A stretch of DNA of 64,000 bases from Prorocentrum cordatum (GCA_963575745.1 CAUYUJ010000344.1:1-64000); one strand, 5' to 3'; shown: positions 1-10,678, counted from the stretch's first letter. Numbers and translations are program-made. Notes: generated by a model not told the origin, from the sequence alone.

Positions 1-578
1 GCGGGGCGGGGCGGGGAGGGCGGACCCGAACGGGCGCGTGTCGGGCGGGCGGGACCGAGCGGGCGAACCCCAACATGATGGGCCAATCTTCCACCACCAC
101 TACCGCAGGCAGGACGGGGGAGAAGGGAGGATGGGAAGGTCCTTCTCCTCTTTCTCATCTTCCCGCCTCTGCTACCTACGGGAGTGGTGGCGGAACATCG
201 GCCCATCACAACAGCAAGGGCTCCCAGCTTCGCGCTTCGCGCTGCGCGAAGCGCGAAGTGCGAATAACTTCGCGATCTCGCGCCGTCTCCCAGGGGAGAA
301 GAGGAGGAAGAGGAGGAATCGGAGCCGAACCGCGAAGCGCGAATACCTTCGCGCCCTCGAAGGCGCCCTTGCAACAGGCAGGCCGGGCGAGACCTGCGCG
401 CGGGCGGGCGAGCTTTCAGGCAGGCGGGCGGGCGGAGCCCCGCGGAGCGGGCAGGCCCTAAACAACCGGGGGGAGCGGGCAGGCGGGCCCTCAGAGCGGA
501 CGGGTTTCGGGCGGGCGGGGCATGGAGGCGGACTCTTCGACAAAAATGCGAAGACGTCTCCGGGGAGAGCACGATTGA
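1..578. other. GC-rich non-coding stretch with palindromic CGCGAAGCGCGAA motifs
   Basis: No convincing gene. The stretch opens with repeated GCGGGG blocks, and 360-530 is built of GGCGGGCGGG runs. Between about 224 and 350 the motif CGCGAAGCGCGAA and its complement recur several times, so the DNA can fold into local hairpins. Open frames here are low-complexity and Arg/Gly/Pro-rich, as expected by chance in such composition. Confidence 0.6.
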
Positions 579-768
579 GGGGCAACGATAGGGGGGGATG
601 CATCGACCTGGAATCGGAGATACATCGCCGACAGATCGGCAACAGGCCTCCGACAACGAATCCGCACCTTCCTGGGCGGGTTGGGGCTATCGGGTCCCTA
701 TCGGCGATCAATGGGCGATTGGGGATCGATGCATCCCCCCTATGCCTATTCCCCCCTATCGTTGCCCC
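579..768. repeat. Foldback element FB12 (single copy seen)
   Basis: A 190-bp segment with inverted ends. The left end reads GGGGCAACGATAGGGGGG, and the reverse complement of the right end reads the same 18 bases. The inverted similarity continues inward through a GATGCATCGA block on both sides. It looks like a small non-autonomous foldback (MITE-like) element without coding capacity. No clear target duplication was identified. Confidence 0.65.
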
Positions 769-2062
769 TGAACGATGCCTGCGTGGTTCGAGGGCCTCCC
801 GGGCGAGAGCGCGACAGCACAGCGCTTGTGCATAATGTAAAGGAGTTGTTGGACGAAGGCAAACGCCATCCCCGAATATCAAGTGTACGGAGGTGTCGGG
901 CTGGAGTCGTTGTTACTGTAGCAGGGGGGGTGGGGGGGCAATCACACAGTTTGGGCAGGCTTCGCCAAGCCAAGAAAAAAGGTGACAGCTTCAGTTCGGA
1001 GCAACTGAAAAGCACAATCACTATTCTCCCGCATTGGGAAGTCAATGGAAGAGGAGGGGGAGGAGGACCAGCGGTAGCGACAGGAAGAGCAGCAGGAGAC
1101 GCGCATCACGGCTGAAGGAGGAGAGGGAGAAGCAGGAGCTATAATCAGCTGGACCTCACTACGACGCCCGAAATCCTCATCTCTCTCTTCTCGCTCAGTG
1201 AATGTACAGCGTTAGATCTTTCTAGCGCCGACTCGATTCTTGCTTCGCAGGTCGCTTGTAGATACATGGGCAGCTGGGCATCGCACGCGGGCACGAGCGT
1301 TGTTTTCGGGATGCACGTGGCCGCAGCAGCGTACCCTCGAGGCTGGCCGAGCCTCGACTGACCAATGCCAGGCATGCAAGCAAACTGCAAGCACGGACTT
1401 GCACTGCACGTGTACGTGTGCAGCGGCTCGTGGCGAGCAGCGTGGGCGAGCAAGTCGGTGGCAGGCACGTGCAGCAGCGGGGGAGCCACTCGCGTCAAAG
1501 CATTTTCGGGCACCTCTGGCCTATAGGGGTACAGTCTCGAAGGTCCGATCGAACCCGTGGATGAATGGCAAGTGTCTCACGCCGCGTGCACGAACTCGGA
1601 CATCCACGAACTGTCTCAGGAGGGTCTTGTCAGATGAATCTCCCTCTTGCACAGCGAGAACTCTGGATGGGGCAATCATCGCCACCCCGCTTGGATCCGC
1701 TGGGGGGGTTTGGGCACGTGCTGTTGGAACGGGTGGACGGGGGGGTCGGGGGAGGGGGGGGGGAGGAGGAGGGGGAGGAAGATGGAGGGGAGCGGGATTG
1801 GGCAGGCTCGGTCAGAAGGTCAATCATCCCCTCCTTGATAAATGAACCCATAGAGAATGCGAACCTTATGATGTTCCAACCTACTTTAGCCTTGTTCACC
1901 AGAAAGATTTTCGAGCACCAGAAAAGTACCCAACAACTCGAGGGTTTTCATGTGTCGGGCCCTGGAAGACACTCGTCCGACACTGTTTCGACACCGTTTC
2001 GACACTCTTTCGACACTTTTCCAGGTGCTCGAAGTTATTTCTGGGATGTGGTCCTTAAGTAC
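769..2062. other. Unassigned non-coding region
   Basis: Nothing recognisable as a gene. There is a G-rich purine tract at about 1706-1800, and the motif TTTCGACAC(C/T) is repeated three times near 1985-2020. Short open frames on both strands lack any recognised domain. Confidence 0.5.
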
Positions 2063-2215
2063 GATGGGACACACCAATAAATACACACAAATACCCGGAT
2101 TCCCAATATTTTCCTGTAGTTTCTGGGTTTTCGTCTTCCCCCCCACTTCCCATATTTTCCAATATTTTCCTGGGAGTCGACGACGAATTTTTCAGTGTGT
2201 TTTTTCCACTCCTGA
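2063..2215 (+). repeat. Dispersed repeat FB6, copy a
   Basis: About 155 bp that recurs at four other places in the window (33966-34128, 39868-40028 on the other strand, 47960-48118, 49046-49205). Shared landmarks in order are GGGACACAC, AATACACACAAA, CCCCCACTTCCCATATTTTCC, a CGACGA(A/T) block and a TGTGT(T/C)TTTTCC end. It is relatively AT-rich and non-coding. Confidence 0.75.
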
Positions 2216-2334
2216 CAAAAGGTCGGCAAGGCCTCCTTTCCAGCGGAGCGGCATGCCATCCTGCAGGCTGTGAGGCGTGCAGCGCCACCCCTCGAGACCT
2301 CTTGCGATTGTCATGCATATATAAAAGAGACCTC

Positions 2335-2560
2335 GTAGATGGGGTCGGGGTAGATGGGGTCGGAGGATCGCGCCGCATCGCCGATACATCGACGATGCAT
2401 CGGCGATGCATCGGCGATGCACAGGCGATGGGTCGTCGACGTCAGCGATGCATCGACGACGTCGACGTGAAGCAAATCGGGCTCCACATCGAACCGCATC
2501 GGCGATGCATCGGCGATGAGGCGCAATACTCCGACACCATCTACTCCGACCCCATCTAGG
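2335..2560. repeat. Foldback element FB2, copy a (GATGCATCGGCGAT family)
   Basis: Inverted ends of about 50 bp: the left begins GTAGATGGGGTCGG and the right ends CCGACCCCATCTA. The core is a dense array of GATGCATCGGC and CGACGTCGGC units that can pair with one another. Two further copies lie at 52035-52241 and 56851-57012. The conserved block CTCCACATCGA.CCGCATC sits before the right arm in copies a and b, and a near match sits there in copy c. Non-coding, MITE-like. Confidence 0.8.
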
Positions 2561-2587
2561 AGGCCTAGAAGATAGAAGAGGAAAACA

Positions 2588-2726
2588 AACATGAAGGTAA
2601 ACTTTGGGCGCGCCGCGCGGATTTCTTGGATCTGCGCCGGACCCCCTCCCTGGCGCGCGGAGCGCGCAAGGGGCGACGCCGGGGGGGCCCACCGCGGATC
2701 CAAGAAATCCGTGCGGACCGCCATGT
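2588..2726. repeat. Foldback element FB5, copy a
   Basis: A hairpin-forming element. The left arm contains GCGCGGATTTCTTGGATC and the right arm GATCCAAGAAATCCGTGCGG. The centre carries the palindrome-like GGCGCGCGGAGCGCGC and a run of G. Other copies lie at 48138-48292, 54671-54838 and 63231-63470. Confidence 0.8.
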
Positions 2727-2745
2727 AACGGATGGGAGGTACAGC

Positions 2746-2943
2746 CGGCGGCGAGCGAGAGGGGGCGAAGTGAAAAGGAAAAGGCCTGCTCAAAGGGCGG
2801 CGGGACTTCTCAGAAACCCTCGCGCGTTCTGAGAAGTTCTCTGTCTTCGGGGAAAGCTCACGACACTTCTCAGAAAACTGGAGGGGCCTCCGAGCCTTCT
2901 GAGAAGACCCGCCCCTTTTCCCTTTCCCTCTCGCTCGCCGCCG
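2746..2943. repeat. Foldback element FB14, copy a
   Basis: A 198-bp element with a perfect 18-bp terminal inverted repeat: CGGCGGCGAGCGAGAGGG at the left and its complement at the right end. Inside, CTTCTCAGAA and TTCTGAGAAG alternate, giving a second level of inverted pairing. A related copy lies at 55639-55847. Confidence 0.75.
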
Positions 2944-2974
2944 ATACATGGGGGGAAAAATGGTGCTTGTCTCT

Positions 2975-3205
2975 CGGTCAACGTTTTCTTACTCGGGGAT
3001 CCGACATTGGGCGGAAACGGGGAGGCGCGGGGGGGGGTCTGGATCCAAAACTCTGGTTAGTGCGACTGTTTGCAGCAGCGCGGCCCCTGGGGGAGACTCC
3101 GGAAAATCGAACAAAGCGCCAAAAAACAACCAATATCTACTCCATTGGGGGTGAAGGGAAGGGTTTGGGGGCCCGCGCCGATCGGCAAAGCAACGCGTAA
3201 AAAAC
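2975..3205. repeat. Dispersed repeat FB9, copy a
   Basis: Matches segments at 27944-28190, 32460-32705 and 33727-33960. Shared landmarks are AACGTTTTCTTA near the left end, a CGACATTGGGCGGAA block, CTGG.TCC.. with a CTCTGG/CTCTGC block, GGGAGACTCC, CGCCAA(A/G)AA, and a right end GCGCCGATCGGCAAA followed by A-rich DNA. The ends are weakly inverted. Confidence 0.7.
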
Positions 3206-3350
3206 ATCACTCGCGAGGGCCTAGCGAGATTTCTGGCGCGGATGTCGGTTTCTCCTTGCGTCCCGCCTCGGGCGGTTGGGCCCCGGGACCAGCCCGATCT
3301 TTGACATCCAGAGGCGTAGGCTAGGCAACGTTTGTTCCGAGGCAACCGTT

Positions 3351-3582
3351 GAGCAGGGACCGACCGTCCCGGCATTCCTAGTGTCCTACCACGAAATGTT
3401 CTTAGAACCCAAAAATGCTCTAAAAACTAAGCAATGTTCTTATAACATAAACCCGATGTGTTCAAACAAGACAGACTCCGCCAGAACTGTTTTAATCACA
3501 TTTCGTGGGGACCACAAAAAAGATATTATAACATTGATTGGTAGGGCTATCGGCGAGCCAGGAGGTTTCGCCACTGCTGGAA
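3351..3582. repeat. Foldback element FB7, copy a
   Basis: Shares about 230 bp with 12107-12332 and 39158-39390. Landmarks are GAGCAGGGACCGACC, CCTACCACGAAATG, an internal ACCCGATGTGTTCAAACAAG block, GACAGACTCCGCCAGAA and a right end GCGAGCCAGGA. The CCTACCACGAAA-like left arm is matched by its complement near the right end (TTGGTAGGG), so the element has imperfect terminal inverted repeats. Confidence 0.75.
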
Positions 3583-4550
3583 ACCGCCTCGCGGAAAAAA
3601 AAAAAACTACTGCGGGGGGGGGGGGGCATGTTTTAAATTCTTCGAGTGCGAACCCGTGCATGCAAGAATTCAAAAAGAAGCCGTTGCACGGATTACGCAC
3701 CAGCAAGTGCAACACCGCCGACGACTCACCTCACAGCATGTGCCACAGCCACCTCCGAGAGGCCAAGGGAGCGGGCGACGTTCAATATCCAGCGGTCGGC
3801 GGGGGGAGCGTGGACGCTGAGCAGCACCAGCTCCTGCACAGGGTAAGGGGCCCTTCGATAAAGAATCCAAGGTCTGGAAGCCAGTGGAACTCCAGTCGTG
3901 GGCCAGCCATGGACATCACCGTCGCCCTCGTTGTATAAGGGTCCTCCAGGGTCTGCAGCCACCTAGGCGCAGTCCTTAACGAACGCCCCACCGTGTGCAA
4001 AGAAGAAAACTCAAATGTGTGAGCACCCTTTCTGGCAGCAGCAGGCCCTTAAGCTGAGGTATCACGTGACGGCCGAGGCCCTAGAGTTTGCACTGAGACT
4101 AGCAGCGATGTCGTGCGACATAGTCGACACGATAACCGATGTCGAGCAGAGTAGCATCACAGGAACTGCCCCGAGTCAGGCCGCCGAGTCGATCCCTGCC
4201 CCTCCTGTGGAGCCCCCCCCCCTACAAAGACCAAGCAGCGGATGGATAGCTCAAGAGAAAAAACGCGGCACCAGCCAATTCCGTCGTCAAGTGTCCAGCG
4301 TCGGCCGCTGCTTGTAGGACCCCTGTTAAGACTGCGAGCGGGCCGCCAGGTGCAAAATCCAAGGACTTGAATTCCCAGAAGGCTCGCCTTCTGAAGGCGC
4401 GAGGACTGGGGCATCATCTACTGCTTCGGCCCACGTGCGTAGTTTGCAGGTGCTGCGCTTCTCACGCTGAGTGGAAGGCGACGAATCTGGCTAACGCCCC
4501 CCATGTGGCGGCCCGATCCCGCACGTCCAAGGGTCGACTGGCGCGATTAT
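3583..4550. other. Unassigned region with A12 and G14 runs and weak ORFs
   Basis: A run of 12 A at 3595-3606 is followed by a run of G at about 3613-3626. Two short frames have protein-like composition but match no family I recognise: 3782-4000 (-), containing GPRLEFHWLPDLGFF, and 4015-4317 (+), containing ALEFALRLAAMSCDIVDTI. Neither has a supporting neighbour or start context, so I do not call a gene. Confidence 0.35.
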
Positions 4551-4690
4551 GGGAGTCGGGGTCGGCCAAGAGGGGGGCCTCCAAAACGGGGGGGCCCAAA
4601 TCATGGCCGGCGGCACGTGCGTGGCCCAGCGGGGGCCCAGGGGCGTTTCGAAATCAGAAGAGGCGCCATGAAATCTCTGCGTTGCGATAC
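4551..4690. repeat. Repeat FB4, copy a (right end missing)
   Basis: Carries the family landmarks GTCGG..CGGCCAAGAGGGGGG, AATCATGGCCGGCGGCACGT and GCGCCATGAAATCT. The right inverted end seen in the copy at 51329-51533 is absent. Further copies lie at 35725-35905 and 54957-55160, with a fragment near 24540-24615. Confidence 0.7.
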
Positions 4691-4834
4691 GCAACAACGA
4701 AAGCATAATTGCAAAATGCCAAGTCCAGTGGCGATGCGGACTACACTCCACTTCCCGGCAAGCGCCAAACATAGCAAGCGAATCACTTTGAGACAGAAGC
4801 CAGTTGCATTGCACGTCACCAACGCAACGATGCA

Positions 4835-5480
4835 TCACAACTCCTCGACACGCTGGTCCTCCAATAACTCCAACGCATTCATTGCATCGCTGCACACTTC
4901 TTTGGCTGCCTTCACCACCTCTTCAATGATCTTGTGGTTGCACTGGCCTGGGAATTCGCGGTTTACCGAATCTGTCTTGAACAAACATATGAACATCTCG
5001 CAACCCATCTTGCCACAAGGAGCGAGAAAGGCACCAGCATTACCAACCGCGGCGAGTTCAATGAGATGTTCGTCATCAGGGATACGGCAGCATCCTTCAG
5101 CACAGTCGGGGCGTTGACCTAAGGAACCCTGAATAAGAAACGAGGGCCCCTTTTTTTTCCACAAGTTAAACTTCGATTTCCCATCGAAAACATAAGGAAC
5201 ACCTGGGGCAAGCGGCAAGCTGTAAAACAATCAGGGAACACCGAGCCCCTCCCCAACGAAAAGGATTCCTTCTTCAGCGTCCCGACAGCAATGTGAGAAA
5301 CTATAGAAGCATCCTGGCCATCCACTGTGACATAGCCGCCCGCTTGGGTACCATAGCCAACACCACCAGCGTCAGCATTCCACCCATTGATTCCATCAGA
5401 ATACGTCAGGAAGCCGATGCTGAAACCGAATATGTTTGGGAGGATCTCGGGGGTAACACTAATATCCGCCCATGAGCAGC
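4835..5480 (-). pseudogene. Possible host-gene fragment interrupted by a foldback element
   Basis: Two open stretches on the minus strand have ordinary protein-like composition. One, upstream (about 5480 to 5287), contains FGFSIGFLTYSDGINGW and ends SHIA. The other (5128 to 4835) contains CRIPDDEHLIELAAVGNAG and KIIEEVVKAAKEVCSDAMNA, then a stop. Foldback element FB11a (5105-5286) lies between them. Read as an intron with GT at 5286-5285 and AG at 5130-5129, it would join the two in frame with no stop. The copia element starts only 70 bp upstream and may have severed the rest. I do not recognise the protein. This may be chance; a broken or intron-bearing exon pair is the alternative I favour slightly. 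Confidence 0.3.
5105..5286. repeat. Foldback element FB11, copy a
   Basis: A 182-bp element. The left end is GTCGGGGCGTTGACCTAAGG, and the right end reversed reads GTCGGGACGCTGAAGAAGG, an imperfect terminal inverted repeat of about 25 bp. CAG immediately flanks TCGGG...CCCGA on both sides, a possible 3-bp target duplication. The internal block TTAAACTTCGATTTCCCATC and the end CCCCTCCCCAACGAAAAGG are shared with the copy at 44343-44512. Confidence 0.75.
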
Positions 5481-5551
5481 TTCAGACCAAAGCGCACTCA
5501 GACCTGCCACTGCTGAAATTATTTTCGAGCGCTCGGGGTCGGAGGCGAGAT

Positions 5552-5708
5552 TGGTTCAGCCCTCGTCCAAAGGAATCTGGAAGAGCGGTGAATCAGCTTC
5601 ATTTCCTTGAGCCAGAAGTACACGGGAACATTCGCCTGACACAGCTCCCGACTAGGCGTGCCAGCCCCCGGATGTATCCCCCCCTCAGATTTGGACTATG
5701 GACGAGCG
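5552..5708 (-). repeat. 3' LTR of the copia element
   Basis: Aligns with 11811-11963 over its whole length. Shared blocks include TCAGCCCTCGTCCAAAGGAA, GTACACGGGAACA and AGATTTGGACTA. About 14 substitutions or small indels separate the two copies. The inner end has CG where the other LTR has the canonical CA. Confidence 0.9.
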
Positions 5709-5874
5709 CCTGTCCTCGCGGTCGGCATGCGCAAGAGCGGGTAGAATTAAACGCCCTCATCCGCGGTCTGCACCCTCATGATCAGTGAAGACGCTCCCGC
5801 AGGCGGTTCATGACCTCCGCGGTGGCGGTGGGCATCCTTTGAATGTCACGTCCGCTCGCCAGCATGCGAGCACG

Positions 5875-7092
5875 CTATCTCGCGTCGATCCCGTGGTCCT
5901 TCCACTCTGTCGTCAGCTGGGTGATCACTTGCATCTCCGTCGGGCTGCTCCTCCCAGCGCTCTCAACGAGCTCCCCCTCTCTTGTGTAGCCGTCCTTGAG
6001 CAGCGGGCCGCGCTCGACTGGCAGCTCCCGCAGCTCGCCGACGGTGTAGACCTCGTACAGGCGCTGAACCTCCCGCATGATGGACTTCCGTTCTTCGAGC
6101 CTCCATCCAGCCTGCATGCTCTGCTGCTGCTTGGACTCGGCATACTCCTCGTGGTGCCTGTGCCTCTCGCCAATCAGCGCCGCTCTTGGGTCCTCCTCGG
6201 CCGTCTGGGCGACCACTTTGTGCCTGCCCACGTACCAGCCGCAGAGGTGCGCGATACTACACAGCACCACGACCAAACTCACCAGCAGCCATGGGGAAAC
6301 CCCCGACTGCACTGCCTCAAACTTCTCGCCCTCATAGCCCATCTCACACTGGTCCTCGGCCGCCCTCGCGCCGGGGATCGCCGGCGGGGTCGACGCCACC
6401 ATGGCTGCGCCCGTCATCCTCAAGCTCAGCTCGTGTAGGTGCGTCGCCGTGCTGTCCTTGTCCACATACTTCGTCAGGATGTCCGCCACCATCTTGCGCG
6501 CGTCCTCCTTCACAAGCTCGAACATCTGGAGTCGGATCCGCTCTTGCATCCAGAGGTAGCGCAGCTCCAAGTGGCGGACCTTGCCAACTCCGCGCCGCTG
6601 GGCCATGCCACGCGCGGCCGCGCTGTCCGAGGCCACCACCAGGCGAACCTCGATCCCGACCTCGTCCAGGACAAACTTCATCTGCAATCCCCGTGCTGCG
6701 AACGAGCCGAGTGCGTAGAACTCAGACTCGCCACTGCTGAGAGCCTGGGTGGCCTGGCTGGTCGAGTAGCACTCCCAGGTGTGACTGCCGAATCTGACCG
6801 TGCCGCCAGATGTGCTCTTACGTGCCACTGCCGTCGGAGCCGCCCAGTCTGCGTCGCCGTCGGCCCTCAGGGTGCTCGGCAGGTCTTGCAGCTCGTAGCA
6901 CCAGACTAGGACCTGGTGTCCCTCGAGGTATCGGGCCAGTCGTATGAGCCTCGCATTCATCTGGTTGTTCGGCCTGCTCACGTCCTGCATGATGGTCTTG
7001 CTCACGAACATGATGTCGGGCCGGTCCGCGCGCGAGACCTCCCGCCGATGCTGTCTTGCGCGCCTCGGTCGTGGGCACCGGGTCCGTTCCAT
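5875..7092 (-). pseudogene. Copia RNase H domain plus C-terminal transmembrane segment
   Basis: A 405-codon open stretch. Residues 26-60 (RPDIMFVSKTI..) form the end of the RT connection. RNase H follows with its acidic residues in place: GDADWAA (about 79-85), SSGESEFYAL (119-128, Glu122) and ASDSAAARG (154-162, Asp156). The copia signature KSTSGG lies at 92-97 and VADILTK at 202-208. After the usual end of copia Pol, the protein continues for about 170 residues with a hydrophobic helix at about 266-287 (WLLVSLVVVLCSIAHLCGW), then a charged Glu/Arg-rich tail. RNase H removes the RNA strand during reverse transcription; the role of the tail is unknown. The upstream frame is shifted relative to the RT, so it is not expressed as a fusion without frameshifting. 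Confidence 0.85.
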
Positions 7093-8171
7093 TGCGTAGC
7101 TGTGCCCCGATCGCCTTGGTGCCTGGCGTGTCGACCGCCTCGGCTCCCTCCTCGGGCCCGAACTTGACGATCTCCGTCACGTGCTTCGGGTCCGCGTGCC
7201 AGAAGAAGCCTGGCAGCCTCGTCTCGGGCAGCTGGTCGACATACCCGCAGACGCGCTTCAGGTAGCGGGCAACTCCAGGGTGTCCAGGCCCCAGCGGCGG
7301 CGATGAGGTGATCCCGTACTCCACGCTCAGGACGTCAACCAGCTGGTCAAGCGTCCCGACGTGGCCTTCCGCGATGAAGTCGTCGCCGTGGACCCCCATC
7401 GTGGCGTCGTTGCCGTCGCTGCAGGGGTTGGCGAAGTACAACATGCCAGGGGCGCACCTCAGCGCCCTGCCTCCAGGGTCGTCCGAGGTAGCCTTCACGT
7501 TCCCGCCCCACAGCTGACTGGCCAGGCGGGCCCCGTACAGTGCCGTAGCCGCGCTCGCGCAGCTCGCTGCCTGGGTGGACGTAGATCTTCTCGGTCAGGT
7601 CGCTGTTGAAGAACGCCTTGCGAACGTCCGAGATGCGGATGCACCGTCTGTGCTGTCCGTCGCTGTCTGGCTTGCTGGCCGCCAAGCTGAGAATCGCGCG
7701 GATCATCGCGAGTGGTGGTGTGCCCTGGTGGTTGTCCTCGCGGTGCTGGTGGGTCACCTCCGTTGCCACGAAGCGCCAGCGCACCTCGCCAGCCTTGTCG
7801 TGCGCGACGGGGAAGCCCCCGACGTGCTTGCCACCAGGCTCGCATTCCGCGATGCGGATCTTGCGGTAGACGCCGTGCTCGGCCATTGCCTGGAGCTCGT
7901 CTGCCTTGCCCTTCTGGTACTTCTCCTCGTCGAGGGGGTCGCCCGTGTAGTAGTCGTAGTGGATCTCCACCGTCGGCTCGGGCGAATTCGGGTCGAGGCC
8001 CCAGTCGGGCTGCTCGCGCGTCATACGTCTCGACCATAACGCGCACAGGCTCGCCACGACCTCGGCGTCTGGGTTGAGCTTCTTGGCGCAGCCGATGAGG
8101 CATCTCCTGCGCGCACACTGCCCAGCGTGGTCGCGTCGGTAAGCACAGCGGCCCACGCGCGCCTTGCACAA
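6818..8171 (-). pseudogene. Copia reverse transcriptase (RVT_2), frameshifted
   Basis: Two overlapping frames carry the RT. The upstream part (8171 to about 7500) has the copia fingers and palm start: LAMIRAILSLAAS, then CIRISDVRKAFFNSDL, with the first catalytic Asp in ISDVRKAF, then IYVHPG. After a frameshift near 7500 the palm resumes with GMLYFANPCSDGNDATMGVHGDDFI, in which HGDD replaces the usual YVDD box and keeps both aspartates. A thumb region follows (YLKRVCGYVDQLPETRLPGFF). This enzyme would copy element RNA into cDNA in virus-like particles. The break between motifs makes it inactive here unless the frameshift is an assembly error. Confidence 0.85.
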
Positions 8172-8225
8172 GCCCTCACACCGCTCCTCAGCCCTCGGTA
8201 TCGGGTCCCAGAGCGGGTCTTCCTC

Positions 8226-9700
8226 CTAGTCGTCGTCCTCCGCGCAGACCACCAGCTCACAGACTGAGGGGCCCGCGATGACCACGACCACAGGGGCCTG
8301 CACCAGCGCGCCGACCCTCTGTCGTTTGTTCGGCTCTGAGCTGTCCGCCGCAGGGTCGCGCACCAGTGCCTTGGGCGCGCTCGTGTCCATCCCTGGGGTC
8401 GCGGGCGCCGCGGCTGGCGTGGGTGGCGTCGAGGATGCCGCTGCCGCTGGACTCGAGGCCGTCGCCTGCGCGCCGGCAGGCACCCGTGGGGGGGCCTGTG
8501 GCGCTGGCCCTGGCGCCGCTGGAGTGCCCAGGGCCGCCCCGCCCCTGGCCTCCTCCGCGAGCTTCGCCTCGAGCCTCTCCTGCGCGATGGCATTGAATCG
8601 CTGCCTGCGCTGCTCGCTGCGCTGGCCCCGTCCGTAGCTGCACTTCGGGCAGTTGCCCGTCGGGCCGTAGGTGCTCAACATAATCTCGGCAATATACATA
8701 GACTTCCTGATACTTGACCCCGCCCGCTCGGGCACAGGGGCCGAAGGTGCCGCGTCGATCTGCTTCGCGAGCTCAGCGTTCCAGCGGAACTCCTGGGGCA
8801 TGCGGCGGGCCGAGCGGACCTCCAAGAGGCCGCGCTGCAGGTCGACCGCCAGGTGCTGGTCGTCGAACTCCGACTTGCCTACCCAGATGCCCTTCGCGAA
8901 GCGCGCCTCGAACTTGCCCTGGCCCGCTGCGACTAGGGCCGCGACGCGGCGCCGCACCTGCTCGCCGACCTCCGCCACCTCGCCCGCGTGCTCGCGGCCG
9001 AAGAGGAACTTGCAGCGTGATCCCCCGTGGCTTCTCGGCAGGAACCTCGCGATGCACCGGCCGATCGTGCTGGCGGGGAAGGCGAGGATGGAGTCCGAGA
9101 GCTCGAGCTTGCAGCCTAGCTTGGTCTCGAGTGCAAATCGCAACGTGCGGAGTAGGTCTCGCAGCTGCTCCGCTGCTTGCCTCGATGCGCCCCATGCTCT
9201 TGGATGAGTGCGCCGGGCCCTGCCGGGCTATCGTAGAGTGCGGCCTGAGCTTCTTCGCCTGCTGCGCCAGAGCGACAATCGCATTCCCGCCGTCCGCGAG
9301 CGGAATAACCGTCGCGTGGCCCCAGCTGTCGATGAGTTTAGCCACGAAGTGCGCCTTGTAGTCTCCCATGTGCTTGGAGCCGAAGAGCGTGCCTGAGGCG
9401 TTGGACCTGGAGCCCGCGGCGTTCAGGATCGCGGGTAGCTCCCCGCGCTCCGTGTGATCCAGCTTCCTGAAGCCGGCGATCTTCACGACGTAGCCGTTCA
9501 CCATTGGGGCACTTCCGAGCTATCTCGTCGGTGGCCACGTAGAAGAAGTCCATCTGCACGACTGGGTGCTCGTCGTCGCTTCTCGACTTCGCGCTCACCA
9601 CGCGGGGCGCGCCCCTCGCGCGGCCCATGACGCAGTCGCTGCGCCGCGGCCTGAAAGGGAGATGATGCACTGCGTGGGCTCGCCTCTCCCCTTCCGAGGG
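8226..9700 (-). pseudogene. Copia integrase, frameshifted
   Basis: The N-terminal pre-integrase zinc-binding region is recognisable as VHHLPFRPRRSDCVMGRARG, the copia pattern H..PYR..C..C..GR. The catalytic core starts HPVVQMDFFYV, with its first Asp, and continues in a second frame with AHFVAKLIDSWGHATVIPLA. The block HSSKSMGRIEA probably carries the catalytic Glu. A third frame (9143 to 8226) has the C-terminal region: SILAFPASTIGRCIARF, then KFEARFAKGIWVGKSEFDD, then an Ala/Pro-rich linker to the RT. Integrase inserts the cDNA and makes the 5-bp target duplication seen at the element ends. At least two frameshifts inactivate it. Confidence 0.8.
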
Positions 9701-9740
9701 CTGTCCAGGCCTCGCGAGCGCCTTCGCCTTCAAGGTGGCG

Positions 9741-10678
9741 TTATCGCTGGGGTCTGGCCCGAGCGCCGTCGGCAGCTGCTGTCGGGCCTCGGTGGCGGGG
9801 GCCTGGGCGCGCAGGGCCCTGCGCGTCGCAGTTGAGGTACAGCCCATCACCCAGCTGCTCGCCACCGACCCCGCCCAGCCCGCTGATGCTCTCGTCCAGC
9901 TCACCGATGCTCGCCGTGCGCGCCGCCCGCTTGCCCTCGGAGGAGTCGCCCAGCATCTCGTCGTACTCCAGGTAGCACGTTCCGCGATCCTTCCTCAGCT
10001 TGATCTGGTTCGCCGATGCTGGAGGTGAGATCGGGCTGTCCACAATCCAATCTCCCAGGGGCGAGTGGATCACCGACTTGCCCTGCTTCGCAATCGCGTT
10101 GGTGGACATCGCTGGAAACTCCACGTCGGCGGCCTCCGCCGAATGTGAACCACGTCCTGCCCCGTGTTCAGCCGAACGCCCGTCTCGCCGTAGCGCTGCA
10201 CCTTCGCGCCGTCGATGGCCCGCAGCTTGGAGATCCCCGACTTGGCGAGCACGTAGTCCTTGCCCTTCAGCATGTCGCAAGGGAACGCTGTGACCTGGGC
10301 CCCAGAGTCTATCGTGACCCCTCTGACCCCGCGGATGTCTGAGACACAAACACTCTCGCTGCTCTCGCTGCGCCTTGATCCACTGGGCTCCGCCGACCTC
10401 GCCCTCGGCCTCGAGTGCTCCGCCATCAGGGCGAAGATGTACTTCGGCTTGATCGTGTCCTGCTCTGCAAGGAGGCCGTTGATCCCGCGCGTGCCCGTCG
10501 GCGCCGTCGGGGTCGTGCTCGCTGTCGATGCTGCTCCCGATGAATCCCGGACGTGCTGCTGCGGCTCCCCGTGCACCGCGCGGTGCGCGAAGTGCTGCGA
10601 GCGCTGGCCTGCGCCGTCGCACCCAGGAGGAAGTCCCGCAAGGGCCGCGCCACCACCTGCGACCAGCGCCGCTGCCAC
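9741..10678 (-). pseudogene. Copia aspartic protease and linker, frameshifted
   Basis: The retropepsin active-site motif is clear: RGVTIDSGAQVTAFP, with the catalytic Asp at about residue 124 of the frame starting at 10678 (near 10307-10309). The frame then shifts, and the linker to integrase continues in the 9741-10622 frame (SVIHSPLGDWIVDSP, RGTCYLEYDEML). The protease would cleave the Gag-Pol polyprotein. Confidence 0.8.

Noticed and set aside
2375-2530. Repeated GATGCATCGGC units that could suggest a CRISPR array
   Set aside because: Units are adjacent, self-complementary and lack unique spacers; they are the core of foldback element FB2, and the organism is a eukaryote.
3595-3606. A12 run as the tail of a processed retrocopy
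   Set aside because: No matching target duplication or SL relic could be found on either side, and a poly-G run follows directly; more likely simple-sequence drift at the end of FB7.
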